Translations under genes and position numbers: made by a program | The notes under the pieces: generated by a model | Databases searched by the model: none | Seen by the model: the letters and a program-made list of their open reading frames with translations, nothing else | Told to the model about the DNA's origin: nothing | Part shown: piece by piece, positions 55,075 to 64,000 of the stretch | How positions within the stretch are numbered: position 1 is the first letter of the stretch | How the letters are laid out: the number at the start of each line of letters is the position of its first letter | Origin: Alphaproteobacteria bacterium | GTDB lineage: Bacteria > Pseudomonadota > Alphaproteobacteria > Caulobacterales > Caulobacteraceae | Assembly: GCA_025359785.1 (NCBI GenBank) | Contig: JANYET010000019.1 | Coordinates: forward strand, 62,001 to 126,000 | Length of the DNA: 64,000 nucleotides | Direction: 5' to 3'

Positions 55075-56298
55075 ATGCTGGGATTTCTTCGTCTTTTCGC
55101 TGCCGAGGATCGCGCAAATCGCCGGGAATTCTTAGGCGTCACCGCCGCTGTGTTTGGGAGCGAGTTGCTCCTCGTCTGGGGGATGCACGGTGCAGCAAAT
55201 ATCGCGCTGGTCCGGGCGAACGTCGGCTGGATTTATGGCCTCTCGCTTTTGGTCGGAGGATGGCTGTTGGTGCATGCCGCTTTCCGTCGCGCTCATGATG
55301 TGAACCGGAGCGGCGCAAGCGTCTTCGTCGTCTTCTTTGCAAGCCTGCTCCTGATGCTGCCGCTGCGCTTTGTCTGGTCGGGCGGCAAGGCGGCCGAAGG
55401 GTGGATGATTTCCGGTTTCCTGGCGCTGGGTTTCACCGCCCTGGCCGCTTGGCCGGGGACGCCAGGGCCGAACCGCTACAGCCCGCGAGCGCCGCGCGCG
55501 CGTCGCTCCGGCGACGCCGAGACGGTGACGGCTCAACAACTTCTCGCCCGAATGCGGCGGATGGCGCGCCCGACCTTGCTGCTGACACCAACCGCGGAGC
55601 AAGCTTTCTCGAAGCTCGGCGGCGATCCAGAGCTGCCCTCCACCATCGACTGGCCCGCCGGCCACTCGTCGCCCCGCGCCTTTGTCGCACAGCTCGATCT
55701 GGCGGAAGTCCGGGCTGCCGAAGGGCCAGAGTGGCTGCCGGCAGAGGGTCGGCTCTATGCCTTCTACGATCCGGACGGCGGCGGCTCCGCCGACCAGGTG
55801 GTCATCCTCTCAAGCCGCGATGCTCCCGGCCCGGCGCGGACGCCGCCACCCGGCCTGTCGCCAAAACTTCGCTTTCCAGAGCGCCGGGCTGGGTTCCTTC
55901 GCCTCACATCGTTTCCCACCCTAGACTGGCTCGGCATCGACGTGCGCGAGGTCGATGTCGAACCTAAGGAGTTGGATGAGCTCAGCGCCCTGGCCGACGA
56001 GCCGTTCGGCGACGAGGCGCAGCATCGCATCGGCGGCTACCCGAGCGAAATCCAGGAGGCCAACATGCCGCTCGAATGCGAGCATCTGGCGCGAGGATTG
56101 GACTATCGGTTCGATGACGACGTCGCGCCGGCCGTGGCCCGCGCCGCGAAGTCGTGGCGCCTTTTGTTGCAGATCGACTCCGATCCGGCGCTGAAGATGA
56201 ACTGGGGCGACGGCGGCTGCCTATACGTCTTCATCCGCGAGAAGCACGCTCTGGCCGGTGACTTCTCGAAGACCGTCAGCCTCTCGCAAAGCTATTAG
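55075..56298 (+). CDS. DUF1963 (YwqG-like) protein with N-terminal membrane domain, paralogue 2
   Basis: 407 residues. Four hydrophobic segments occupy roughly residues 20-130 (LGVTAAVFGSELLLVWGM, WIYGLSLLVGGWLLVHAAF, VFVVFFASLLLMLPLRF, ISGFLALGFTALAAWPG), then a DUF1963 domain closely like paralogue 1: FSKLGGDPELPSTIDWPAG, FPTLDWLGI, RIGGYPSEIQEANM, LLLQIDSDPALKMNWGDGG and the shared end DFSKTVSL. TTG 55069 is an alternative start. Probably LexA-controlled. Confidence 0.85.
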   Translation: MLGFLRLFAAEDRANRREFLGVTAAVFGSELLLVWGMHGAANIALVRANVGWIYGLSLLVGGWLLVHAAFRRAHDVNRSGASVFVVFFASLLLMLPLRFVWSGGKAAEGWMISGFLALGFTALAAWPGTPGPNRYSPRAPRARRSGDAETVTAQQLLARMRRMARPTLLLTPTAEQAFSKLGGDPELPSTIDWPAGHSSPRAFVAQLDLAEVRAAEGPEWLPAEGRLYAFYDPDGGGSADQVVILSSRDAPGPARTPPPGLSPKLRFPERRAGFLRLTSFPTLDWLGIDVREVDVEPKELDELSALADEPFGDEAQHRIGGYPSEIQEANMPLECEHLARGLDYRFDDDVAPAVARAAKSWRLLLQIDSDPALKMNWGDGGCLYVFIREKHALAGDFSKTVSLSQSY

Positions 56299-56344
56299 AG
56301 CCTTCGGCGGCTGAATTGGATCGCGCGCTATCTACAATTCCGCG

Positions 56345-56487
56345 CGTCATTCCCGGCCCAGGAGCGCGGCGACGCCGTGCCGGGAACCCAGAAACACAGG
56401 CGATGCAAAGCGAGGCTCCGCGCCGCGGTGTTTCCCATGGGACCCGTCGGCGTGTCTGGATGGCCGCCACAAGGGACGGCCATGACG
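56345..56487. repeat. Intergenic palindromic repeat, copy 4
   Basis: In the 223-bp gap between the second DUF1963 gene and the indolepyruvate oxidoreductase. The ends CGTCAT and ATGACG are inverted; inside, CCGTGCCGGGAACCCA and TCTGGATGGCCGCCAC are the style of repeat scattered in alphaproteobacterial genomes. Convergent gene ends on both sides. Confidence 0.65.
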
Positions 56488-56521
56488 AGCTTTGTGTGGG
56501 TCAACTCAAGAGCCGAACGCG

Positions 56522-59500
56522 CTAAGCCGTCTCCAGCACCTTCGCCGCTTGCGTGTCCCAGCGGCCCCAGAGCGCCTTTTCCTCGGCCTTGGCGGGGGCG
56601 ACGGAGGCTTCCTTCACGTGGCCGTAGCCGCGGATCTTCTGCGGAATGGCGGCGATCTGGACGGCGGTGGCGAGGCGTTCGGGCGTCAGGCCTGAGACGA
56701 TCCTGGCGAGGCCGGCCTCGTAAGACGCCAGCAGGCCGCGCTCCACCTTGCGCTCCTCGGTGTAGCCGAAGAGGTCGAGCGCCGTGCCGCGCAGCCCCTT
56801 CATCCGGGCCATCACCGGGAAGGCCAGCTCCAGCATCCAGCCGCCAAAGGCGATCTTTTGCGGGCGGCCATCCTTGCCCTTGCGCGCGATCAGTGGCGGG
56901 GCCAGCCAGACCTTGGTCTTGCCGCCCTTGAACGTCTCGTTGCGGTAGGCCTGGAAGCGGCCGTCGGTATAGAGCCGGGCGACCTCGTACTCGTCCTTGT
57001 AGGCCATCAGCTTGTAGAGATTGACGGCCACCGCGCGGGCCAGGCCCTCGGAGCCGAACTGGGCCTCGGCGGCGCGAACCCGCATGACCTGTTCGACATA
57101 GCGTTTGGCGTAGGCCGGGCTCTGATAGGCGATCAGCTCCCGCTCGCGGTGGGCGATCAGGTCGTCCAGCGGCATGGTCTCCGGCGTCGGCACGTCGTCC
57201 TCGCGCTTTCCCCGCTGGGCCGGATCGTGGGCCGCCTTGCGGCCCAGTTCGAAGGCCTGGAGGTTGGCCTCGGCGTCGACGCCGTTCAGCCGGATGGCGC
57301 GGTAGAGCGCGCGGCTGGAGACCGGGATCACGCCCTTCTGCCAGGCGAAGCCCAGCATGATCATGTTGCCGTAGATCGCGTCGCCGAGGTTGTTCACCGC
57401 CAGGTTCTGGGCCGGCATGGCGTCGAAGGATTTGACGGCCGCGGCGATCCGGCGGCCCTGTTCGTCGCCGTCGAAGCGGACGTCGCGGTCGGTGACGAAG
57501 TCGGCGGTGGGCGCGAAGTCGGCGTTGCCGACGGCGACCGTGCGGTCCTTGGCGTAGAGCGACAGGGCGTCGGCCCCGGCCGCGGCCAGCAGGTCGCAGG
57601 CGATCAGGACGTTGGCGCTGGCGGCGGGCACGCGGCCGCCGACCACCGTGTCCTCGGTCTCGCCGATGCGGACGTGGCTGAACACCGTGCCGCCCTTTTG
57701 CGCCAGGCCGGTCATGTCGACGACGCTGGCGGCGCGGCCGTCCACGTGGGCGGCCATGGCCAGGATCGAGGCGACGGTGGTCACGCCCGTGCCGCCGACG
57801 CCGGTGAAGACGATGTTGCGGACGCCGGCCAGTGGCTCGAAGGTGGGCAAGGGCGTGGAGTCCGCCGTCAGCGCCGGCATGGCCTCGCGGTGCGGGTTCT
57901 CGGCGCCCTCCAGCGTGATGAAGGACGGGCAGAAGCCGTCGAGGCAGGAATAGTCCTGGTTGCAGGACGACTGGTTGATCTTACGCTTGCGGCCGAATTC
58001 GGTGTTCAGCGGCTCGACCGAGACGCAGTTGGACTTGACCGAGCAGTCGCCGCAGCCCTCGCAGACCAGCGGGTTGATCATCACGCGCTTCGGCGCGGCG
58101 TCCATCGTCCCGCGCTTGCGGCGGCGGCGCTTTTCGGTGGCGCAGACCTGATCGTAGAGCAGCACCGTGACGCCGGGGGTTTCGCGGAGTTTCTTCTGCA
58201 CCTCCATCAGCTCGGCGCGCGGGAAGATCTCGACGCCGGGCGCGAGGTCGGTGGCATGGGCGTAGCGTTCGGGCTCTGCGGCGACGATGACGATCTTCGT
58301 CACGCCCTCGGCGTACAGCTGGCGGGTGATCTGGGCCGGCGTGAAGCCGCTCTCGGCCTGTTGGCCGCCGGTCATGGCGACCGCGTCGTTGAACAAGAGC
58401 TTGTAGGTCATCGACGACTTGGCGGCGACCGCGGCGCGGACGGCGAGCGAGCCCGAGTGATTGTAGGTGCCGTCGCCCAGGTTGACGAAGACGTGGCTCT
58501 CGTCGGTAAACGGCGAGGCGCCGACCCAGGAGAGCCCTTCGCCGCCCATGTGGCTGTTGAGGTCCGTCGAGGGGTCGTTGAAGCTGGCCATGTAGTGGCA
58601 GCCGATGCCGGCCAGCGCGCGGGAGCCTTCCGGCACGCGGGTCGAGGTGTTGTGAGGGCAGCCCGAACAGAAGAAGGGCTTGCGTTGCTGGTCGGCGCTG
58701 AGCGTCACGGCGGCCATCGAGGCGGCGGAGACGCGGGCCAGGTAGTCGTGGACCCGGTCCATGTGCGGACCCGGCGGCAGGCGATCGGCGATGGCCAGCG
58801 CCACTTCGGCCACCGACAGGGAGCCGATCTCCGACAACAGCGGATGGCCCTGTTCGTCCACCTTGCCGATGATCTTCGGCCGGGCGTGGGCCGGCAGGTC
58901 ATAGAGGGCGGCGCGGGCCTGGGTTTCGATCAGCGGGCGCTTGTGCTCGATGATCATCATGGTCTCGAGGCCGGCGGCGAAGGCGCGGATGCCCTGCGGC
59001 TCCAGCGGCCAGGGCATGCCGACCTTGTAGATGGCGACGCCCAGGTCAGACGCCTGTTCCGATGTGATGCCCATGGCCGAGAAGGCCTCGATGACGTCCT
59101 TGTAGGCCTGGCCCTGGCAGACGATGCCGAGGCGCGGGCGCGACGATCCCAGCATCACCCGGTCGATCTTGTTGGCGCGGGCGAAGGCCAGGGCTGCCGG
59201 CAGTTTCTGCATCCGCAGGCGCCGCTCCTTGTCGAGCGGCTGGTCCTTCAGGCGGATGCCCAGGCCACCCGTCGGGATGCGGAAATTGTCGGGCAGGACG
59301 TGCTTGTGGCGGTTCAGGCTCACATCGATGGTGACGCCTGAGTCCATGGTGTCGGCGAGCGCGATCAGCCCGACCCACAGACCCGAGTAGCGCGACATGG
59401 CGTAGCCCAGCAAACCATAGTCCAGCACCTCCTGCACGTCGGCCGGCGACAGCACCGGCATCTCGAAGTCCTGGAAGGCGTATTCCGACTGTGACGGCAG

Positions 59501-59965
59501 GGTCGAGGACTTGCAGTTGTGGTCGTCGCCGGCCACGGCCAGCACGCCGCCCTTGGGGAAGACGCCGGCGAAGTTGGCGTGCTTGAAGACATCGCCGGTG
59601 CGGTCGACGCCCGGCGCCTTGCCGTACCACATGCCGAACACGCCATCGAACCGGGCGCTGTCAGGGAACAGGTTGGCCTGCTGGCTGCCCCAGACGGCGG
59701 TGGCGGCCAGGTCCTCGTTGATGCCTTCCTTGAAGACCACGTCGGCGGCGGCGAGGAATTTTCTGGCGCGGCCGGCCTGCTGATCCAGCCCGCCGAGCGG
59801 GGAGCCGCGATAGCCGGAGACGAAGCCCGCCGTATGCAGGCCGGCGGCCTGGTCCAGGCGGCGCCGGTCGATCAGAACCCGCAACAGCGCCTGCACACCG
59901 GTGATGAACACCCGGCCTTCTGTGAGCAGAAACTTGTCGTCGAGCGTCACTTCCGCGTGCCGCAT
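56522..59965 (-). CDS. Indolepyruvate ferredoxin oxidoreductase, fused single-chain form
   Basis: 1147 residues, joining the IorA- and IorB-type parts in one chain as in many aerobic proteobacteria. Oxidatively decarboxylates aryl- or branched-chain 2-oxoacids to acyl-CoA. Seen are GFVSGYRGSPLGGLDQQ, GMWYGKAPGVDRTGD, the TPP region FVNLGDGTYNHSGSLAV, iron-sulfur cysteines CEGCGDCSVKSNC and SSCNQDYSCLDGFCPS, and the gamma-type segment VFTGVGGTGVTTVASILA. Divergent from an Lrp regulator 141 bp away, a common pairing. Confidence 0.94.
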   Translation of the reverse strand: MRHAEVTLDDKFLLTEGRVFITGVQALLRVLIDRRRLDQAAGLHTAGFVSGYRGSPLGGLDQQAGRARKFLAAADVVFKEGINEDLAATAVWGSQQANLFPDSARFDGVFGMWYGKAPGVDRTGDVFKHANFAGVFPKGGVLAVAGDDHNCKSSTLPSQSEYAFQDFEMPVLSPADVQEVLDYGLLGYAMSRYSGLWVGLIALADTMDSGVTIDVSLNRHKHVLPDNFRIPTGGLGIRLKDQPLDKERRLRMQKLPAALAFARANKIDRVMLGSSRPRLGIVCQGQAYKDVIEAFSAMGITSEQASDLGVAIYKVGMPWPLEPQGIRAFAAGLETMMIIEHKRPLIETQARAALYDLPAHARPKIIGKVDEQGHPLLSEIGSLSVAEVALAIADRLPPGPHMDRVHDYLARVSAASMAAVTLSADQQRKPFFCSGCPHNTSTRVPEGSRALAGIGCHYMASFNDPSTDLNSHMGGEGLSWVGASPFTDESHVFVNLGDGTYNHSGSLAVRAAVAAKSSMTYKLLFNDAVAMTGGQQAESGFTPAQITRQLYAEGVTKIVIVAAEPERYAHATDLAPGVEIFPRAELMEVQKKLRETPGVTVLLYDQVCATEKRRRRKRGTMDAAPKRVMINPLVCEGCGDCSVKSNCVSVEPLNTEFGRKRKINQSSCNQDYSCLDGFCPSFITLEGAENPHREAMPALTADSTPLPTFEPLAGVRNIVFTGVGGTGVTTVASILAMAAHVDGRAASVVDMTGLAQKGGTVFSHVRIGETEDTVVGGRVPAASANVLIACDLLAAAGADALSLYAKDRTVAVGNADFAPTADFVTDRDVRFDGDEQGRRIAAAVKSFDAMPAQNLAVNNLGDAIYGNMIMLGFAWQKGVIPVSSRALYRAIRLNGVDAEANLQAFELGRKAAHDPAQRGKREDDVPTPETMPLDDLIAHRERELIAYQSPAYAKRYVEQVMRVRAAEAQFGSEGLARAVAVNLYKLMAYKDEYEVARLYTDGRFQAYRNETFKGGKTKVWLAPPLIARKGKDGRPQKIAFGGWMLELAFPVMARMKGLRGTALDLFGYTEERKVERGLLASYEAGLARIVSGLTPERLATAVQIAAIPQKIRGYGHVKEASVAPAKAEEKALWGRWDTQAAKVLETA

Positions 59966-60106
59966 CGCAATTTTCTTCCTTCTGCCCCTCGCGCGTGCCT
60001 TAGAAGATCATATAACTATGCCGCAATTGCTTGCCAAAAGCGTGCCCCTGGGCGTCGGTTCCGGGGCACGAACAAGGCCGATAAGGCCCAGAAGGGGGAG
60101 GAAAAC

Positions 60107-60604
60107 TTGTCTGAGGTCCTCGACGCTGTCGATGCCAAGATACTGGATCTCATCCAACACGACGCCGGACTGTCGGTCGCCGAGATCGCCGAGCGCGTCG
60201 GATTGTCCTCCAGCCCCTGTTGGCGGCGCATCAAACGGCTTGAGGACGCAGGCGTCATCCAGCGCCGGGTGACCATCCTCGACCGCGAGAAACTGGGCCT
60301 GGGTTTCGAGGTCTATTGCACGGTCAAACTGAGCCTGCCGACCCGCGACAACCTCGACGCCTTCGAAACCGCCATCACCAAGCTGTCGGAAGTCGTGCAG
60401 TGCGCGACGGTGACCGGCTCGGCCGACTATGAGCTGCGCATCGTCACCCGCGACATGCACGCCTTCGACGACTTCCTGCGCGAGCGGATCCTGTCGCTGG
60501 GCCTGGTGTCGAACATCGAAAGCCGCATCGTCATCCGCTCGGTGAAGAACACCACTGCCGCACCGCTGGGCCTGATCAGCCCCTATGTGAGCGCCCAGGG
60601 CTGA
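60107..60604 (+). CDS. Lrp/AsnC family transcriptional regulator
   Basis: 165 residues from TTG 60107, with a strong GGGGGAGG ribosome site; no ATG fits. HTH: VDAKILDLIQHDAGLSVAEI, LSSSPCWRRIKRLEDAGVIQ; ligand-binding RAM domain: VVQCATVTGSADYELRIVTR. Probably senses an amino acid and controls the divergent oxidoreductase. The frame is open far upstream, but that part is antisense to the oxidoreductase. Confidence 0.92.
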   Translation: MSEVLDAVDAKILDLIQHDAGLSVAEIAERVGLSSSPCWRRIKRLEDAGVIQRRVTILDREKLGLGFEVYCTVKLSLPTRDNLDAFETAITKLSEVVQCATVTGSADYELRIVTRDMHAFDDFLRERILSLGLVSNIESRIVIRSVKNTTAAPLGLISPYVSAQG

Positions 60605-60620
60605 CCTTACGGAGAACCCC

Positions 60621-61502
60621 ATGATCGAACTCGTCATCGACCAAAGGCGGAAGGATCTTGGGGGCTTCGAGGTGGGCCGCGTCCTGCCGCATGCCGGCCA
60701 CCGGATGGTCGGGCCGTTCATCTTCTTCGACCACATGGGACCCGCGCAGTTCCAGGCCGGATTTCCGCGCACGGTCGACGTGCGGCCGCATCCGCATATC
60801 GGGCTCTCGACGGTTTCCTATCTGTTCGAAGGCGCCATGACCCACCGCGACAGCGTCGGCACCACCGAGGTGATCCGGCCGGGCGAGGTGAACTGGATGA
60901 CCGCCGGCAGCGGCATCACCCACTCCGAGCGGTTCGAGGATCTGCGCGCCCACGGCGGGACGATGCATGGCATCCAGGCCTGGGTGGCGCTGCCCACCGA
61001 ATCCGAGGAGACCGATCCGGCCTTCGCCCACCACGCCGGCGACGATCTGCCCACCTATGAGGGCGGCGGCATGTGGGCGCGGCTGATCGCCGGCAAGGCG
61101 TTCGGCGCCGAGGCCAAGGTCAAGACCCACTCGCCTATGTTCTACGTCCACTGGGCGCTGGAGGCCGGTGCGACAGCGGCGCTGCCGGCGGAGTATCCGC
61201 AGCGCGCGGCCTATGTGGCGCAAGGGATCGTCGAGATCGACGGCCAACAGCTGCGCGCAGGCCAGATGGCGATCCTGCAGCCCGGCATGACCGTGCCGGT
61301 GACCGCCGTCAGCGCCGCCATCGTCATGCTGCTGGGCGGCGAGCCGGTGGGCGAGCGGTTCATCGAGTGGAACTTCGTGGCCTCGTCCAAGGACCGCATC
61401 GCCCAGGCCAAGGCCGACTGGCGCGCCGGCCGCATGAAGCTGCCCGACGCCGACGATCAGGAATTCATCCCCCTGGCGGACGACCCGCCGGCGATGAGCT
61501 GA
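60621..61502 (+). CDS. Pirin family protein
   Basis: 293 residues. Cupin metal site is complete: GPFIFFDHMGPAQF, VRPHPHIGLSTVSYLFEGAM, THRDSVGTTEVIRPGEVNWM and GSGITHSERFEDLRAHGG. Bacterial pirins act as quercetinases or as redox-sensing regulators of pyruvate use. It follows the Lrp gene by 16 bp and may share its transcript. Confidence 0.93.
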   Translation: MIELVIDQRRKDLGGFEVGRVLPHAGHRMVGPFIFFDHMGPAQFQAGFPRTVDVRPHPHIGLSTVSYLFEGAMTHRDSVGTTEVIRPGEVNWMTAGSGITHSERFEDLRAHGGTMHGIQAWVALPTESEETDPAFAHHAGDDLPTYEGGGMWARLIAGKAFGAEAKVKTHSPMFYVHWALEAGATAALPAEYPQRAAYVAQGIVEIDGQQLRAGQMAILQPGMTVPVTAVSAAIVMLLGGEPVGERFIEWNFVASSKDRIAQAKADWRAGRMKLPDADDQEFIPLADDPPAMS

Positions 61503-61531
61503 GGCTGGGTCCGCGTGCCCGAGGGGACACC

Positions 61532-61938
61532 TTGAGCACCATGCCGCGCGCGATCCTGGCGGGCGCGGTCTACTGGGGGATCGTCTTCACCTGGGCTTTC
61601 GCGCTCGGCATCGTGCGCACCCTGGTGGTCGCGCCGCACCTTGGGCAGATCGCAGCGGTGCTTGTGGAAACGCCCCTCGTGCTCTGCGCGAGTTGGCTCG
61701 TGAGCCGCTGGACCGTGCGTAGGCTGGGCGTTGGGCCCGCCGCGGCGGAGCGGATCGCCATGGGGGCCGTCGCGTTCGGCCTGCTGATGTGCGCCGAGCT
61801 GGCGCTTTCGGTCCTGGCGTTTGGCCGTCCCGCGGCCGAGTGGCTGGCCGGCCTTCGCACGGCGCCGGGCGCCATCGGCCTCACCGCCCAGATCGCGTTT
61901 GGGTTTGTCCCGCTCGTCCAGAGCGCTACACGAGCCCC

Positions 61939-61942
<4 letters not shown>
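61532..61942 (+). CDS. Small membrane protein of unknown function
   Basis: 136 residues with about four hydrophobic helices (AGAVYWGIVFTWAFALGIV, AAVLVETPLVLCASWLVS, IAMGAVAFGLLMCAELALSV, IGLTAQIAFGFVPLV). TTG 61532 with GAGGGG 5 nt upstream is preferred to ATG 61541, whose spacing is too long. No family recognised. Its stop overlaps the sdaA ATG by four bases. Confidence 0.75.
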
Positions 61943-63315
<1,373 letters not shown>

Positions 63316-63323
63316 TCTGGAAC

Positions 63324-63974
63324 CTAGCCGTCCTTCAGGGGGAAATACTGGAACCACGGCGCGGCCTCGGTCAGGACGCGGGCGATGCTGGGCCGCGCCT
63401 TCAGGCGCTCGAGGTAGGCCACGAGCGCCGGCCAGGGCGCCAGAGGGACGGCATAGTCGGCGTAGTAGAGGGCCGGCAAGGCGGCGCAGTCGGCGAGCGT
63501 GAAGGCCTCACCCATGGCCCACGGCCCCTCGACCATCGGGGCCAGCAGGTCGTAGCCTTCACCGATCTTGGCGCGGGACTGATCGACGCCATAGGGGTCT
63601 TTGTGGCCGGCGGGCCTTAGGCGCTCTGAGACGATCTGCTGGAACGGATGGTGGATGTAGCTGTCGAAGAGACGGTCGAGCAGGCAGGCTTGCCGCGCGG
63701 CGTCCGGATCAGCGGGGACCAGCGAGGCCGCGGCGGGATAGACCTGCGCCAGGTACGCCACGATCAGGGTCGATTCCGGGATCGTCAGGCCGCGCGCGTC
63801 GTCGCGCAGGACCGGGAACTTGGCGAGCGGCCACACCGCCTGGAACGCCGCCCGGTCGGCCGGATCGCCCAGGTTCACCAACCGCGCCTCAAACGGCAGA
63901 TCGGCCTCGTAGAGCGCGATCAGGGTCTTCCAGCAGAAGGACGACAGCGGGTGGTAATAGAGGGTCAGGGCCAT
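63324..63974 (-). CDS. Glutathione S-transferase
   Basis: 216 residues. Thioredoxin-like N-terminal domain YYHPLSSFCWKTLIALYEAD with a possible catalytic Ser/Cys, cis-Pro FPVLRDD, glutathione-binding IPESTLIVAYLAQ, and an all-helical C-terminal domain (PWAMGEAFTLADCAALPAL). Class and substrate not determined. Convergent with sdaA, 8 bp apart. Confidence 0.9.
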   Translation of the reverse strand: MALTLYYHPLSSFCWKTLIALYEADLPFEARLVNLGDPADRAAFQAVWPLAKFPVLRDDARGLTIPESTLIVAYLAQVYPAAASLVPADPDAARQACLLDRLFDSYIHHPFQQIVSERLRPAGHKDPYGVDQSRAKIGEGYDLLAPMVEGPWAMGEAFTLADCAALPALYYADYAVPLAPWPALVAYLERLKARPSIARVLTEAAPWFQYFPLKDG

Positions 63975-64000
63975 GGGGAGGGTGGGCGCTTACGCCAGCG

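Noticed and set aside
56858..59341. 827-codon open frame on the plus strand
   Set aside because: Antisense to the indolepyruvate ferredoxin oxidoreductase, His/Val/Gly/Asp-rich, no domain.

Overview
The window is dense, high-GC, almost gap-free coding DNA of an alphaproteobacterium. The closest fit is Caulobacterales, perhaps Phenylobacterium or Caulobacter. The supporting signs are the gene families (argH-lptM-lysA, ftsE-ftsX beside DUF3426 and hpt, DUF2125, XdhABC with PuuD), start/stop overlaps as the usual gene junction, many GTG/TTG starts, and two alphaproteobacterial LexA boxes (GTTC-N7-GTTC). The genus is an inference from gene content; no rRNA is present. I see no insertion sequence, prophage, integrase or CRISPR array.

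Positions 1-22,200 form one nucleobase-to-ammonia island. On the minus strand, upp-urc4-urc1 encodes the URC route of uracil breakdown, which releases urea. Divergent from it is a complete urease operon (ureD-A-hupE/ureJ-B-C-E-F-G) followed by a secreted protein of unknown function. Next come two divergent purine operons: puuE-uraD-alc (minus) and uraH-xdhA-xdhB-xdhC-puuD-allA-guaD-purine nucleoside permease (plus). Together they take guanine to xanthine, urate, hydroxyisourate, OHCU, allantoin, allantoate, ureidoglycolate and glyoxylate, with urea released at two steps. Pyrimidine and purine rings therefore both feed urea into the urease encoded between the two gene sets.

Positions 22,200-29,240 hold an AGE-family epimerase, a small conserved ORF, an XRE regulator and a photolyase facing a MerR-B12 regulator of the CarH/LitR type that keeps both cobalamin motifs. 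Divergent from this regulator are folE2, a DCC thiol oxidoreductase, a DUF3429 membrane protein and an SDR. Two TTTGTC-N3-GACAA palindromes in the divergent gap are candidate operators, so this looks like a light- and B12-controlled regulon.

Positions 29,240-43,900 are housekeeping: a TlpA-like thioredoxin abutting argH, then lptM-like, lysA, hpt, DUF3426, ftsEX, an ElyC/YdcF protein, plsC, a ChaC-like protein, DUF2125, a methyltransferase, a TPR/O-GlcNAc-transferase-like protein, a CAT-anticodon tRNA, and a TonB-like/OmpA-lipoprotein pair. Positions 44,000-64,000 are more accessory: a GH27 alpha-galactosidase, a GT4 glycosyltransferase with an asparagine synthetase, an M1 metallopeptidase, an FAD oxidoreductase, a class C serine hydrolase, two DUF1963 paralogues that each carry an upstream LexA box and flank a sulfotransferase, a fused indolepyruvate ferredoxin oxidoreductase with a divergent Lrp regulator, pirin, a small membrane protein, L-serine dehydratase and a GST. 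Four intergenic palindromic repeats (8.0, 48.1, 53.8 and 56.4 kb) occupy the few larger gaps.
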